From the NCBI GenBank assembly GCA_001872725.1, contig MNWR01000010.1:1-45255 (forward strand): a stretch of DNA of 45,255 nt, in the 5' to 3' direction. Below the pieces are notes generated by a model. The model did no database searches and was not told the DNA's origin. It saw only the letters and a list, made by a program, of their open reading frames with translations. The position numbers and the translations under genes were made by a program. Of the stretch, positions 1 to 7,330 are shown in pieces (the first letter of the stretch is position 1; each line of letters starts with the position of its first letter). The DNA comes from Proteobacteria bacterium CG1_02_64_396 (GTDB lineage Bacteria; Pseudomonadota; MNWR01; CG1-02-64-396).

Positions 1-81
1 CGCACCATCCCCAACCTTTGTGTCGTTCTTAGCGTCTTTGCGTGAGCCGCCTTTGATGTTGTCTTTCACCAGGAAGCCCCA

Positions 82-717
82 TTGACCGCCACTTTTCTAC
101 AATCGCTCATCGCCCTGTTCGCGGTGATCGACCCCCTCTCGGGGGCGGCCCTCTTTGCCGCCATGACCCCTGACAACACCGCCAACGAGCGGACCGCCAT
201 GGCACGCCGGGCGGCGCTGACCGTCTTTGGGGTGCTGACGGTTTTTCTTCTGTTTGGCGCCGCCATCCTCGCCTTTTTCTCGATCACCATCCCCGCCTTT
301 CAAATCGCCGGGGGGCTGGTGGTGGGGATCATGGCGCTCGATCTGCTCAAGGCGACCCAAACCGGGGTCAAATCGACCCCCGAGGAGCGGCGCGAGGGGG
401 TGGTGAAAACCGACGTTTCGATCACCCCCTTGGCGGTCCCCATGCTGGCGGGGCCGGGGGCGGTCTCGACCGTCATGCTGCTGACCTCCCGCCATCCCGG
501 CACCGAGGGGACGTTGATGTTGCTGGCGGCGGTGGGGTTGGTGGCGCTGATCGTCTGGGTTTGCCTGCGTTCGGCGGCGCGGCTGGTCAAACTGTTGGGG
601 CAGACCGGGATCAACGTGGTCAGCCGTTTGATCGGGTTGATCGTGCTGGCGGTGGCGGTGCAGTTCGTGATCGACGGGGTGGCGGCGGTGTTGCCGATGT
701 TCAGGGGGGTGGGGTGA
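82..717 (+). CDS. MarC family (UPF0056) inner-membrane protein
   Basis: The 211-residue product is almost entirely hydrophobic, with about six predicted membrane segments and the MarC-type opening in which an early acidic residue sits in AVIDPLSG. It matches the MarC/UPF0056 family, whose biochemical role is not settled despite the old multiple-antibiotic-resistance name. I chose the TTG at 82 because an AGGA lies seven bases upstream and the protein then begins right before the first membrane helix. No ATG fits. It seems to stand alone: the next gene is over 100 bases downstream behind a palindrome. The family assignment is firm; function is unknown. Confidence 0.85.
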   Translation: MTATFLQSLIALFAVIDPLSGAALFAAMTPDNTANERTAMARRAALTVFGVLTVFLLFGAAILAFFSITIPAFQIAGGLVVGIMALDLLKATQTGVKSTPEERREGVVKTDVSITPLAVPMLAGPGAVSTVMLLTSRHPGTEGTLMLLAAVGLVALIVWVCLRSAARLVKLLGQTGINVVSRLIGLIVLAVAVQFVIDGVAAVLPMFRGVG

Positions 718-781
718 CGCTGCGATGGGCCACTGTTGCACGCCCCCCTTTCGCCCCTCTTCCCCGCCTCACCCTCAAATC

Positions 782-820
782 ACCATGAAAATCGTCTTAT
801 GAATGTTCGATTTTCATGGT
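782..820. promoter_or_regulatory. Perfect 13-bp inverted repeat upstream of the DUF4143 ATPase gene
   Basis: Positions 782-794 (ACCATGAAAATCG) are exactly complementary to 808-820, with a 13-base spacer. The right arm ends 11 bases before the ATG at 832 and abuts the ribosome-binding site TCCTCC-region. It is AT-rich in a GC-rich setting. It could be an operator recognised by the downstream ATPase (which has a winged-helix-like segment), an RNA hairpin over the start, or the end of a small mobile unit. Confidence 0.6.
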
Positions 821-831
821 AAATTTCCTCC

Positions 832-1974
832 ATGATCCCCCGCTCCCACTACCTAGAGGCCCTGCGCCTGGCTTTGGCCCGCAGCCGCATCGTGGCGCTG
901 ATCGGTCCGCGTCAGTGCGGCAAAACCACCCTGGCCCGTACCTTCCTGCCCGAAGGTGCGGCGAATTATTTCGACCTTGAGGACCCGGTGGCGCTGGCCC
1001 GCCTGAGTGAGCCGATGACAGCGCTTTCGGGGCTGACCGGGCTGGTGGTCATCGACGAGGTGCAGCGTCGCCCCGATCTCTTCCCGGTTTTGCGGGTGTT
1101 GGCCGACCGTCAGGGGTACGCAGGGCGTTTTTTGTTGTTGGGCAGCGCCAGCGGGGCGCTTTTGCGGCAATCGTCGGAAAGTCTGGCGGGCCGGATGGAG
1201 ACCCTGACGCTGCGGGGGTTTGCGCTGGGTGAGGTGGGGGGGGATCAGGCAGATCGGCTGTGGCTGCGTGGCGGTTTCCCCCCCGCGTTTTTGGCCCCCG
1301 ACGAGCAGGCCAGCCAGGTGTGGCGCAAGAACTTCATCCAAACCCTGCTGGAGCGCGACCTGCCCCAATGGGGGGTGCGCACCCCGGCGACGGCGTTGTG
1401 GCGCTTTTGGTCGATGTTGGCCCACTACCACGGTCAAACCTGGAATGCCGCCGAGCCCGCCCGCTCTCTGGGGGTTGGTCAGACCACCACCCGGCGCTAC
1501 CTCGATATTCTGAGCGATGCGTTCATGGTGCGGCAGTTGCAGCCCTGGCACGCCAACATCGGCAAGCGGCAGGTGAAGGCGCCCAAAATCTACATCCGTG
1601 ACAGCGGCCTGCTGCATCAACTGCTGGGCATCACCCTGCCCGGCGACCTGTACAACCACCCCAAACTCGGTGCCTCCTGGGAGGGTTTTGCGCTGGAGGA
1701 GGTGCTGGCGGCCGAGCAACCCGACGAGGCTTATTTTTGGGCGACCCACCAGGGGGCCGAGATCGATCTGGTCTTGCGCAAGGGGGGGCGGTTGCTGGGG
1801 GTGGAGTTCAAACGCAGCGACGCCCCCCGCCTGACCCCCTCCATGCACCACGCCCTAGCGGATGTGCAACTGGAACACATCGCGGTGGTGTACCCAGGGG
1901 CGGTGCGTTACCCCTTGAGCCCCCAGGTCGAGGTGGTGCCTTTGAATCAGGTGGGGCAGGGAAGGTTGTTTTAG
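832..1974 (+). CDS. AAA ATPase with DUF4143 C-terminal domain
   Basis: The product has 380 residues. The Walker A motif GPRQCGKT lies at about 25-32 and Walker B LVVIDE at 71-76, followed by the sensor region LLLGSAS. The middle contains a helix-turn-helix-like segment (SLGVGQTTTRRYLDIL). The C-terminal DUF4143 part carries EIDLVL...VEFK, a PD-(D/E)XK-like nuclease signature. Family members are common, often repeated in genomes and suspected to act in DNA metabolism or toxin-like roles; none is well characterised. Length is typical and the gene looks intact. A perfect palindrome just upstream is probably its control element. It stands alone, convergent with olsA. Confidence 0.88.
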   Translation: MIPRSHYLEALRLALARSRIVALIGPRQCGKTTLARTFLPEGAANYFDLEDPVALARLSEPMTALSGLTGLVVIDEVQRRPDLFPVLRVLADRQGYAGRFLLLGSASGALLRQSSESLAGRMETLTLRGFALGEVGGDQADRLWLRGGFPPAFLAPDEQASQVWRKNFIQTLLERDLPQWGVRTPATALWRFWSMLAHYHGQTWNAAEPARSLGVGQTTTRRYLDILSDAFMVRQLQPWHANIGKRQVKAPKIYIRDSGLLHQLLGITLPGDLYNHPKLGASWEGFALEEVLAAEQPDEAYFWATHQGAEIDLVLRKGGRLLGVEFKRSDAPRLTPSMHHALADVQLEHIAVVYPGAVRYPLSPQVEVVPLNQVGQGRLF

Positions 1975-1979
1975 AAGGG

Positions 1980-2807
1980 TTACCCCGCCACCCCAGCCAC
2001 CACCCAATCCCCCTGACTTTCATCCCGTTCCACCACCTCAACCCCCCGCCATCCCGCCCAATCGTTGCGCACCGCCGCCGCGATCACCTTGTGGCTGAGC
2101 GCAGCCGCCTCCCGCCTTGAAACCGAACCGGGGATGGGGGGCAGATAGTGCAGGCGCACGGTCAATTCGGGCAGCTCCAGCAGCCGCCAGATGTGGCTCC
2201 CCAATCCCTCTTCCCCCACGAAAGGGGCGACCTGGGAGGGGTTGCGGCGCTCGTCCAGGTAGCTCAGTGCCACCGGCTGGATCGGGCGTCCGGCAAGGCT
2301 GGCCGCCTCCAGCATTCCGGCATGAAAGGGGGCGACCCGGTCGCCCTGGGTGGTGGTCCCCTCGGGGAAGAGCAGCACCGACTCCCCGGCTGCGAGCCGA
2401 TCGGCGATCCCCTGCATCGAGGCCCGCGCCTCACGGGCGCTCCCCCGCTTAACAAACAGGGTGCCGGTCACCCGTGCCAGCCAACCGAACAGGGGCCAGG
2501 CGGCGACCTCCTCTTTGGCCAGAAACCTTCCTTCACGCATCGCCCCCAGCGCCATGATGTCGAGCCACGACACATGATTGGCCACGCACAGGTGGGGGCG
2601 GTCGAGTGGGGCGCCGTGCAGCTCGATGCGGATCTCAAGCGCCCGCAATATGCCGCGAAACCACCATTCCATGGCGGGGCGCAGGGAGCTCTGGTGCAAA
2701 TGGCCCTGGCGGCGTTGCCAGGCGAAAAACAGGGCGATGGGGAGGCTGGCCAGGATGTGGCTGGTCAGGCGGAGCAGGCGGCTGGTACGGCGCAAGGCAA
2801 CGGTCAT
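1980..2807 (-). CDS. olsA: Lyso-ornithine lipid O-acyltransferase (PlsC family)
   Basis: The 275-residue protein has an N-terminal hydrophobic helix and the PlsC acyltransferase blocks: NHxxxxD as NHVSWLD at 77-83 and FPEGT at 147-151. These belong to glycerolipid acyltransferases that use acyl-ACP or acyl-CoA at the inner membrane. By itself it could be a generic 1-acylglycerol-3-phosphate acyltransferase. The gene just upstream, separated by ten bases, is an OlsB-type N-acyltransferase, so the likely job is the second step of ornithine lipid synthesis, acylating lyso-ornithine lipid. It should be co-transcribed with olsB and share its Pho-box control. Confidence 0.82.
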   Translation of the reverse strand: MTVALRRTSRLLRLTSHILASLPIALFFAWQRRQGHLHQSSLRPAMEWWFRGILRALEIRIELHGAPLDRPHLCVANHVSWLDIMALGAMREGRFLAKEEVAAWPLFGWLARVTGTLFVKRGSAREARASMQGIADRLAAGESVLLFPEGTTTQGDRVAPFHAGMLEAASLAGRPIQPVALSYLDERRNPSQVAPFVGEEGLGSHIWRLLELPELTVRLHYLPPIPGSVSRREAAALSHKVIAAAVRNDWAGWRGVEVVERDESQGDWVVAGVAG

Positions 2808-2817
2808 GAGACCCCCC

Positions 2818-3594
2818 TTAGCTCAAAGTCGTCTGGCAGTAGTGCTTGCGGTAGCGCGACGAGATCCACCCCGCCCCGAGCCAGATGAAGAAATCGCTGC
2901 TGCCGAACTCGGGATCCCAAGCCGGTGCGCCGCCGATCTTGGCCCCGGTGCGCAGGTACCCCTTGAGCAGCGGGGGGATGGGGGCCGGTTCGCATTGAGC
3001 GTCGGCATCGAACAACGGTACCGCCAGGCGGGGGGTGACCCGGTGTTCGGGGTCGACCAAATAGCCGCCGAGCCGCTGGTAGAGGGCGCCGATCCGGTCG
3101 CCCCGCTCCTCGTGGACGCTGGCGCACCCCATCAAGAAGTCGATGTTGTGCCGCTCCATGGCGGCGGCGATGCCGTGCCAAAGCAGGGAGATCGTGCCGC
3201 CGTTGCGGTAGTCGGGATGAACACACGACCGCCCCAGCTCCATCACCCGTCCCCCCGCGCTCATCGGGCCGCTCAGGTCGAACTCCTGCTCGGAGTAATA
3301 CCCCCCCAGCCGCTTGGCCCCCTCGGGCATCAACATGCGGTAGGTACCAACCACCTCATCGCGCTCCTCGTCGAAAACCAGCAGGTGTTCGCAGTAGAGG
3401 TCGAAGCGGTCGGTATCGAGCCCGGTGGCGGGGTTGCCGATGTGGGCGCCGTATTCCTGGTTGAAGATGCGAAAGCGCAGGCGCTGCGCCTCGCGCACCT
3501 CTTCAAGGTTGCGGGCAAAGAGCAGCTTGAGGCCGGTGTCGTTGCCGGTGGGGATGAGATCGGCGCGGTGCAGGGCAATCGAGGTTTGCAGCAT
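2818..3594 (-). CDS. olsB: L-ornithine N-alpha-acyltransferase (OlsB-like GNAT)
   Basis: The 258-residue protein has the GNAT/autoinducer-synthase-like fold signature of OlsB: LKLLFARNLEEVREAQRLRF near the start, then DRFDLYCEHLLVFD and VVGTYRML, then a C-terminal DPEFGSSDFFIW segment. OlsB transfers a 3-hydroxyacyl group from ACP to ornithine, giving lyso-ornithine lipid, a phosphorus-free membrane lipid precursor. The ATG at 3594 was chosen over a much longer upstream frame because AAGGGAGG sits five bases before it and homology begins there. An eight-fold array of TCA triplets at 11-bp spacing lies just upstream, consistent with PhoB control known for ornithine lipids in rhizobia. Confidence 0.85.
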   Translation of the reverse strand: MLQTSIALHRADLIPTGNDTGLKLLFARNLEEVREAQRLRFRIFNQEYGAHIGNPATGLDTDRFDLYCEHLLVFDEERDEVVGTYRMLMPEGAKRLGGYYSEQEFDLSGPMSAGGRVMELGRSCVHPDYRNGGTISLLWHGIAAAMERHNIDFLMGCASVHEERGDRIGALYQRLGGYLVDPEHRVTPRLAVPLFDADAQCEPAPIPPLLKGYLRTGAKIGGAPAWDPEFGSSDFFIWLGAGWISSRYRKHYCQTTLS

Positions 3595-3650
3595 GGGAGC
3601 CTCCCTTGGGTCGTCGTTGTTCGAGTCCCAGGGAGTGTGGTCGGGCCCCA

Positions 3651-3730
3651 TGATGGGGGATTGACGGGGATGTGAGCGGGGCGTGACGACGATTTGAACC
3701 GGCTGTGACTTGGCGTTGAGCCCAGTGTGA
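3651..3730 (-). promoter_or_regulatory. Pho-box-like operator array upstream of olsBA
   Basis: On the minus strand, TCA triplets start at 3730, 3719, 3708, 3697, 3686, 3675, 3664 and 3653, each exactly 11 bases apart. Flanks are mostly G before and A or C after (GTCAC, GTCAA, CTCAC). PhoB binds direct repeats of this kind (CTGTCAT units on an 11-bp pitch). The array ends 57 bases before the olsB ATG, the right place for activation. The spacers are GC-rich rather than AT-rich, and the -10 box is not obvious. Identification as PhoB is inference; the periodicity is observed. Confidence 0.8.
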
Positions 3731-3814
3731 CACGTCAGGATTGACGGGGGTGCAGCCGGTGGGGGATGGGGCGAGCGGGGCAGTGCGGGGTGGCCGAGGC
3801 CGGAGGATCCAGCC

Positions 3815-3895
3815 TCAGACCACCACGATGGCGGCGGTGCCCAGCACCAACAGAACAGCGAAGAGCGATACAACCGATTTCAAGGGAATGGCCAT
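3815..3895 (-). CDS. 26-residue single-pass membrane miniprotein
   Basis: A short frame of 27 codons begins with ATG at 3895 behind a textbook ribosome-binding site (AAAGGAGG, seven bases of spacing) and ends at TGA 3815. The product starts MAIPLKSVV and continues as an uninterrupted hydrophobic helix (LFAVLLVLG... ending IVVV): a short positive N-terminus and one membrane span. I do not recognise a family. A Pho-box-like pair with a -10 box at the phoA spacing lies upstream, and the gene sits between a Na+/phosphate symporter and olsBA. It may be a small regulator or accessory subunit of a membrane protein made under phosphate limitation. Confidence 0.65.
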   Translation of the reverse strand: MAIPLKSVVSLFAVLLVLGTAAIVVV

Positions 3896-3996
3896 GGTAT
3901 TACCTCCTTTTTGTGGTTCCATTTGCCTGTGGTGAATTCCACCACTGCCCCTATACGAGGGGTACTAACAAGAAACGTTCCAACACTGCGGGGCGA

Positions 3997-4069
3997 AGCA
4001 TAGGGATGGGATTTGATCGGGGTGTGATGGGGGTGGAACGGTGGGGGTTGGTGTGACGGGGTTACGACG
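3997..4069 (-). promoter_or_regulatory. Second Pho-box-like promoter, upstream of the 26-residue gene
   Basis: On the minus strand, TCA units start at 4027 and 4016 (11 bases apart), preceded by a weaker TTC unit at 4038. A TATGCT candidate -10 box starts at 4002, 14 bases after the last TCA, the same distance as between the Pho box and -10 of E. coli phoA (from memory). A further pair, TCG at 4067 and TCA at 4056, also lies 11 apart but in a shifted phase. Transcription would start near 3990, leaving a leader of about 95 bases that contains a small CCCCTA...GAGGGG hairpin. Confidence 0.6.
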
Positions 4070-4137
4070 CCGGTTGTTGGATGGAGGGAGACACGAGGTG
4101 GGGCATTGCCCGGTTCAACCGGTTTCCCCGCTTGGGG

Positions 4138-4182
4138 CTCCCCCTCACCCCGACCCTCTCCCCCTGGGGGGCGAGGGGAAAA
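4138..4182. repeat. C-rich dispersed repeat, possible terminator for the symporter gene
   Basis: A segment of the CCCCTCACCCCGACCCTCTC type is followed by TGGGGGGCGAGGGG, forming an imperfect hairpin. Related copies occur at 18111-18151, 18178-18215 and 19871-19911. Such sequences are common between genes in gammaproteobacteria. Here it lies just past the 3' end of the Na+/Pi symporter gene and may end its transcript. Confidence 0.6.
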
Positions 4183-4241
4183 AGCCCGGCATGTGAGGGG
4201 GGCATGGCACCGGTACGGCAGCGGCGAGCGGCCCTGATCGG

Positions 4242-5876
4242 TCAAGCCGATGCCCCCTCCGCCATCCCCACCTTTTGCAAGCGCTGCAACCCCATCACCC
4301 CCTTGACCGCCTGTTTGCCCATGCGGCGCACCAGCCCGGCTTGGTCGATCAGCCCCACCATCTGCCGCACCGGCAGCTCGTCCCGCGCCCCCGCCTTGAG
4401 CAGCATCCCTTTGAGTTCGTCGTACCCCTGACGCAGCTTGGCCATCTCGGCATCGCCGTCGAAGGGTTCGTCGCTGCCGGTTTGGGGGTCGATACGGCCC
4501 AGCAACGCCGCAGTCTGCCCCTTGAAACGGGCCAGCGCCTCCACCACTTGTGGGTGCTCGACCTCCCCCAGGGTGGTGAGCATTTGGGCAATTTCCTGGG
4601 CGTGCTCGGCGGTGGTGGCGAAGTACTGGGCCACCTGCATCGCTTCAGGCAGCGCCTGCGCCACCGGATCGGACAGGTCGCCGCGCTGCATCTGGGCGAC
4701 GTATTGACCGACCGCGGCGAGCAGCGGCTCCAAAATCGCTCGGTCGCTGGAGAGCCGGGGCCCCGGTCCCCGCTCCGAACTCAAGGCGCCGCGGGCCATG
4801 CGATGGGCGATCCCTCCCACCCGGCGCAGCTCCAGGGCCAAGGCGTTGAGGGCCAGCGAGGGGGCGGCGAGCAGGGTGGTGTCGAGGTGGCGGGGTTTGG
4901 CTTCGTCCTCTTCAAAGGTGCGGAATTGCCGCTCCAGAAAACGGGCCAACGGCGGCGCCAGGGGCCAGATCAGCGCCACCCCGAGCAGATTGAAGGCGGT
5001 GTGGAAGAGCGCCAGGGTGGTGGCGGGGGAGCCGTCCAGCCCCATCCCCTCGCGCAGCCAAAGAATCGCCCCCAACAACCAGGGGAGGATGAGGATGGCG
5101 ACCGCGCCGGTGAGCAGATTGAAGGCGACATGGGCCGCGGCCGCCCGCTTGGCGTTGGGGGTCGCGCCCAGCACCGCCAGGATGGCGGTCGAGGTGGTCC
5201 CCACATTGGCGCCGATCACCACTGCCGCCGCCGCACTCAGCGGAATCACCCCTCCCGCCACGGCGGTCAGGGTGATCGCCAGCGCCGCGGAGGAGGACTG
5301 CATCATCAACGTCAGGGCAAAACCGAGCAGCACAAAGAGGAGCTCGGCGCCGAATCCCTCTCCGGCCAGGTCGGCCAGGTCGATCCCCGCCTCGATCCCT
5401 TCGAAGGCGGTTTTGAGGATGTCGATGCCGAGAAAAAAGACCCCGAACCCGGCCAGCGCCTCGCCGATCGCCCCCCGGCGCAGTTGCGGCCCCGAGAGTT
5501 TGAGCGCCATGCCGACGCCGATGGCGGGCAGGGCAAAGAGTTTAATGTCGACATGAAAGCCGATTAGGGCGACCAGCCAGCCGGTCATGGTGGTGCCGAT
5601 GTTGGCCCCGAAGATCACCCACATCGCCCCGAGCAGGGTCAGCAAACCGGCGTTGACGAAGCCGATGGTCGCCACCGTCACCGCGCTGGAGGATTGCACC
5701 ATCGAGGTAATCAAAACCCCCGACAGCACCCCCCGCACCGGGGTGCCGGTCCAGCGCGACAGAATGCGGCGCAGGGCGTCGCCGGCGGCCAGTTTCAGGC
5801 CGTCGGTCATCAGGGTCATGCCGAGCAGGAACAGCCCCAACCCGCCGATGAGGGTGCCGATGGAGGTAAAAGTCAT
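4242..5876 (-). CDS. Na+/phosphate cotransporter with C-terminal PhoU-like domain
   Basis: The 544-residue protein belongs to the Na/Pi-II (PNaS, NptA/YjbB-like) family. The membrane part has two inverted halves, each with the QSSSA signature (VQSSSAVT and MQSSSAAL) and a GANIGTT / GANVGTT motif. The last 200 residues are a helical PhoU-like domain. Family members carry out sodium-coupled phosphate uptake or phosphate export; direction cannot be read from sequence. I chose the ATG at 5876 (MTFTSIGTLIGGLGLF), preceded by GGAG, rather than a longer start at 5951. It lies next to predicted Pho-regulated genes, supporting a role in phosphate balance. Confidence 0.88.
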   Translation of the reverse strand: MTFTSIGTLIGGLGLFLLGMTLMTDGLKLAAGDALRRILSRWTGTPVRGVLSGVLITSMVQSSSAVTVATIGFVNAGLLTLLGAMWVIFGANIGTTMTGWLVALIGFHVDIKLFALPAIGVGMALKLSGPQLRRGAIGEALAGFGVFFLGIDILKTAFEGIEAGIDLADLAGEGFGAELLFVLLGFALTLMMQSSSAALAITLTAVAGGVIPLSAAAAVVIGANVGTTSTAILAVLGATPNAKRAAAAHVAFNLLTGAVAILILPWLLGAILWLREGMGLDGSPATTLALFHTAFNLLGVALIWPLAPPLARFLERQFRTFEEDEAKPRHLDTTLLAAPSLALNALALELRRVGGIAHRMARGALSSERGPGPRLSSDRAILEPLLAAVGQYVAQMQRGDLSDPVAQALPEAMQVAQYFATTAEHAQEIAQMLTTLGEVEHPQVVEALARFKGQTAALLGRIDPQTGSDEPFDGDAEMAKLRQGYDELKGMLLKAGARDELPVRQMVGLIDQAGLVRRMGKQAVKGVMGLQRLQKVGMAEGASA

Positions 5877-5956
5877 GGAGACTCCGGTGGAGAAAGCGAC
5901 CGGAAGAGCTTGCCGCGACTGGGCGGGGGGCGCCAGGGGCACCCCCCGCAAATGGA

Positions 5957-6490
5957 TCAGGATTGGCCGAGCCAGTCCTCGATTTGTTCCATCGGCAAAT
6001 GGTCGGCGATGTGGCTACCGTAGTAGGCCACGGCGATGACGCCATCGGCTTCGATGAGGAAGTCGGCAGGAATCGACGCCATCGCCCCCTCAGCCCGCAT
6101 CTTGCCGCGCATCATGGTGCTCATCAGGGTGCCCATGTGGCGCGCCATCCCCTTGATCATTCCCCACATCGAGGTATCGACCCCGTAGCGCCGGTACAGC
6201 GTGCGCGACGGGTCGGCCAGAATCGGGAAGGGGGAGGTGGTCAGGGCAGCGTTGTAGCCGAGCTGGGTTGGGGAGGATTCATACACCGCCAGCAGGTGCA
6301 GCCCCTGGGTTTTGAGGTGGTCGATTCGACCGAGCAGCCGATGGACCCGCAGATTGCACAAGGGGCAGGAGGCATAACGGTAAAAGGAGAGCAGCACCCG
6401 TTTGCCGCGGTAATCGGCCAGCTGAACGGGGTTGCCCTCCAGGTCGAGGAGCGAGAAATCGGGGGCGGGGGTGCCGGGGGTGAGCTTCAT
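5957..6490 (-). CDS. Peroxiredoxin-like (AhpC/TSA) thioredoxin-fold protein
   Basis: The 177-residue protein opens with LTPGTPAPDFSLLDLEG, the usual AhpC/TSA start, and carries FYRYASCPLCNLRVH, giving a CPLC cysteine pair at the redox position instead of the single peroxidatic cysteine context of standard peroxiredoxins. This belongs to the peroxiredoxin-like family of redoxins whose substrate is uncertain. The ATG at 6490 has AAAGG about ten bases upstream; another in-frame ATG three codons earlier (6499) has poorer spacing. It lies 80 bases before the symporter start in the same orientation and may be co-transcribed. Confidence 0.78.
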   Translation of the reverse strand: MKLTPGTPAPDFSLLDLEGNPVQLADYRGKRVLLSFYRYASCPLCNLRVHRLLGRIDHLKTQGLHLLAVYESSPTQLGYNAALTTSPFPILADPSRTLYRRYGVDTSMWGMIKGMARHMGTLMSTMMRGKMRAEGAMASIPADFLIEADGVIAVAYYGSHIADHLPMEQIEDWLGQS

Positions 6491-6571
6491 GGCGGTCATC
6501 CTTTCGGGGATCGGAAAAAACAGCGATGACCGTGATGTCGCTCGGGTGGGCCGGATCTTACAGGGGAGGTG

Positions 6572-7183
6572 TCATCCCACCGTCCACCCCACCTCCACCA
6601 ACAGTCGCGCCCCCGCAAACACCTTTCCTACCATTTGCTGCCCGGTGTGAATCGCCCCGACCCCCTCCGGGGTGCCGGTCATGAGCAGGTCGCCGTCGGC
6701 CAGGGTCATGAAGGTCGCCACCTCCGCCAGCAGCGCCTGGGGTTTGAAGAGCATCCGCGCCACCCCACCGGCCTGAACCCGCGCCCCGTCGATCCATAGC
6801 TCCAGCCGTAAGGAATCGAGATCGCCGACGAAAGGGACGAAATCGGAAAAAACCGCCGCTCCGTCGAAGCCTTTGGCCCGCTCCCAGGGTAGCCCCTTGG
6901 TTTTGAGCCGCAATTGCACCGCCCGCTTGGTCAGGTCGAGACCGAAGCCGACCCCGGCGATGGCCCCTCCCTGAATCAACAAGGCGATCTCCCCCTCGTA
7001 GTGGATCTCGTCCGCTGTGCTGGCGAGCGGACGCGCCCCAATGGCCGAGTTGGGTTTGACGAAAATCACCGGCTCTTCCGGGGTTTCGTTGCCCAGCTCG
7101 GCGATGTGGGCGGCGTAATTGCGCCCGACGCAGACGATCTTGCTGGGGGCGATGGGTTGGCCGGTAAAAGAAACCGTATTCAT
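6572..7183 (-). CDS. Fumarylacetoacetate hydrolase (FAH) family protein
   Basis: The 203-residue protein contains the FAH core from KIVCVGRNYAAHIAELGN onward, the metal-ligand pattern in IHYEGEIALLI followed by GFGLDLTKR, and the end motif LMTGTPEGVG. This size and pattern are typical of the YcgM/FAHD1 branch: fumarylpyruvate hydrolase, acylpyruvase or oxaloacetate decarboxylase activity using Mg2+. The true substrate is not shown. It is divergent from the ECF sigma factor gene, which begins about 150 bases away; no aromatic-degradation genes are seen nearby, so a housekeeping acylpyruvase or oxaloacetate tautomer role is more likely. Confidence 0.85.
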   Translation of the reverse strand: MNTVSFTGQPIAPSKIVCVGRNYAAHIAELGNETPEEPVIFVKPNSAIGARPLASTADEIHYEGEIALLIQGGAIAGVGFGLDLTKRAVQLRLKTKGLPWERAKGFDGAAVFSDFVPFVGDLDSLRLELWIDGARVQAGGVARMLFKPQALLAEVATFMTLADGDLLMTGTPEGVGAIHTGQQMVGKVFAGARLLVEVGWTVG

Positions 7184-7330
7184 GGGGCGCTCCTGTGGGT
7201 GGGGAGGGGGATTACGGCACCGCCGGGCTGGGAATTCAACGGCCTTGCCCCCACCATCGAGGGAACGACAGAAGGCCTCTCAAAAACCGTCGCGCCGCAG
7301 GTTTTTGGGGGTGCCCACAAGGGGGGATTC

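Noticed and set aside
3880-4245. 121-residue minus-strand frame upstream of the miniprotein
   Set aside because: It is proline- and histidine-rich, runs through the C-rich repeat and the Pho boxes, and has no ribosome-binding site or domain.
4275-5567. Long plus-strand open frame of 430 residues
   Set aside because: Antisense to the Na+/Pi symporter, rich in H, Q, R and G as expected from the GC-rich complementary strand, with no recognisable domain.
6914-7330. Upstream extension of the ECF sigma factor
   Set aside because: The longer frame is antisense to the FAH gene and lacks homology; the sigma fold begins after the ATG at 7331.
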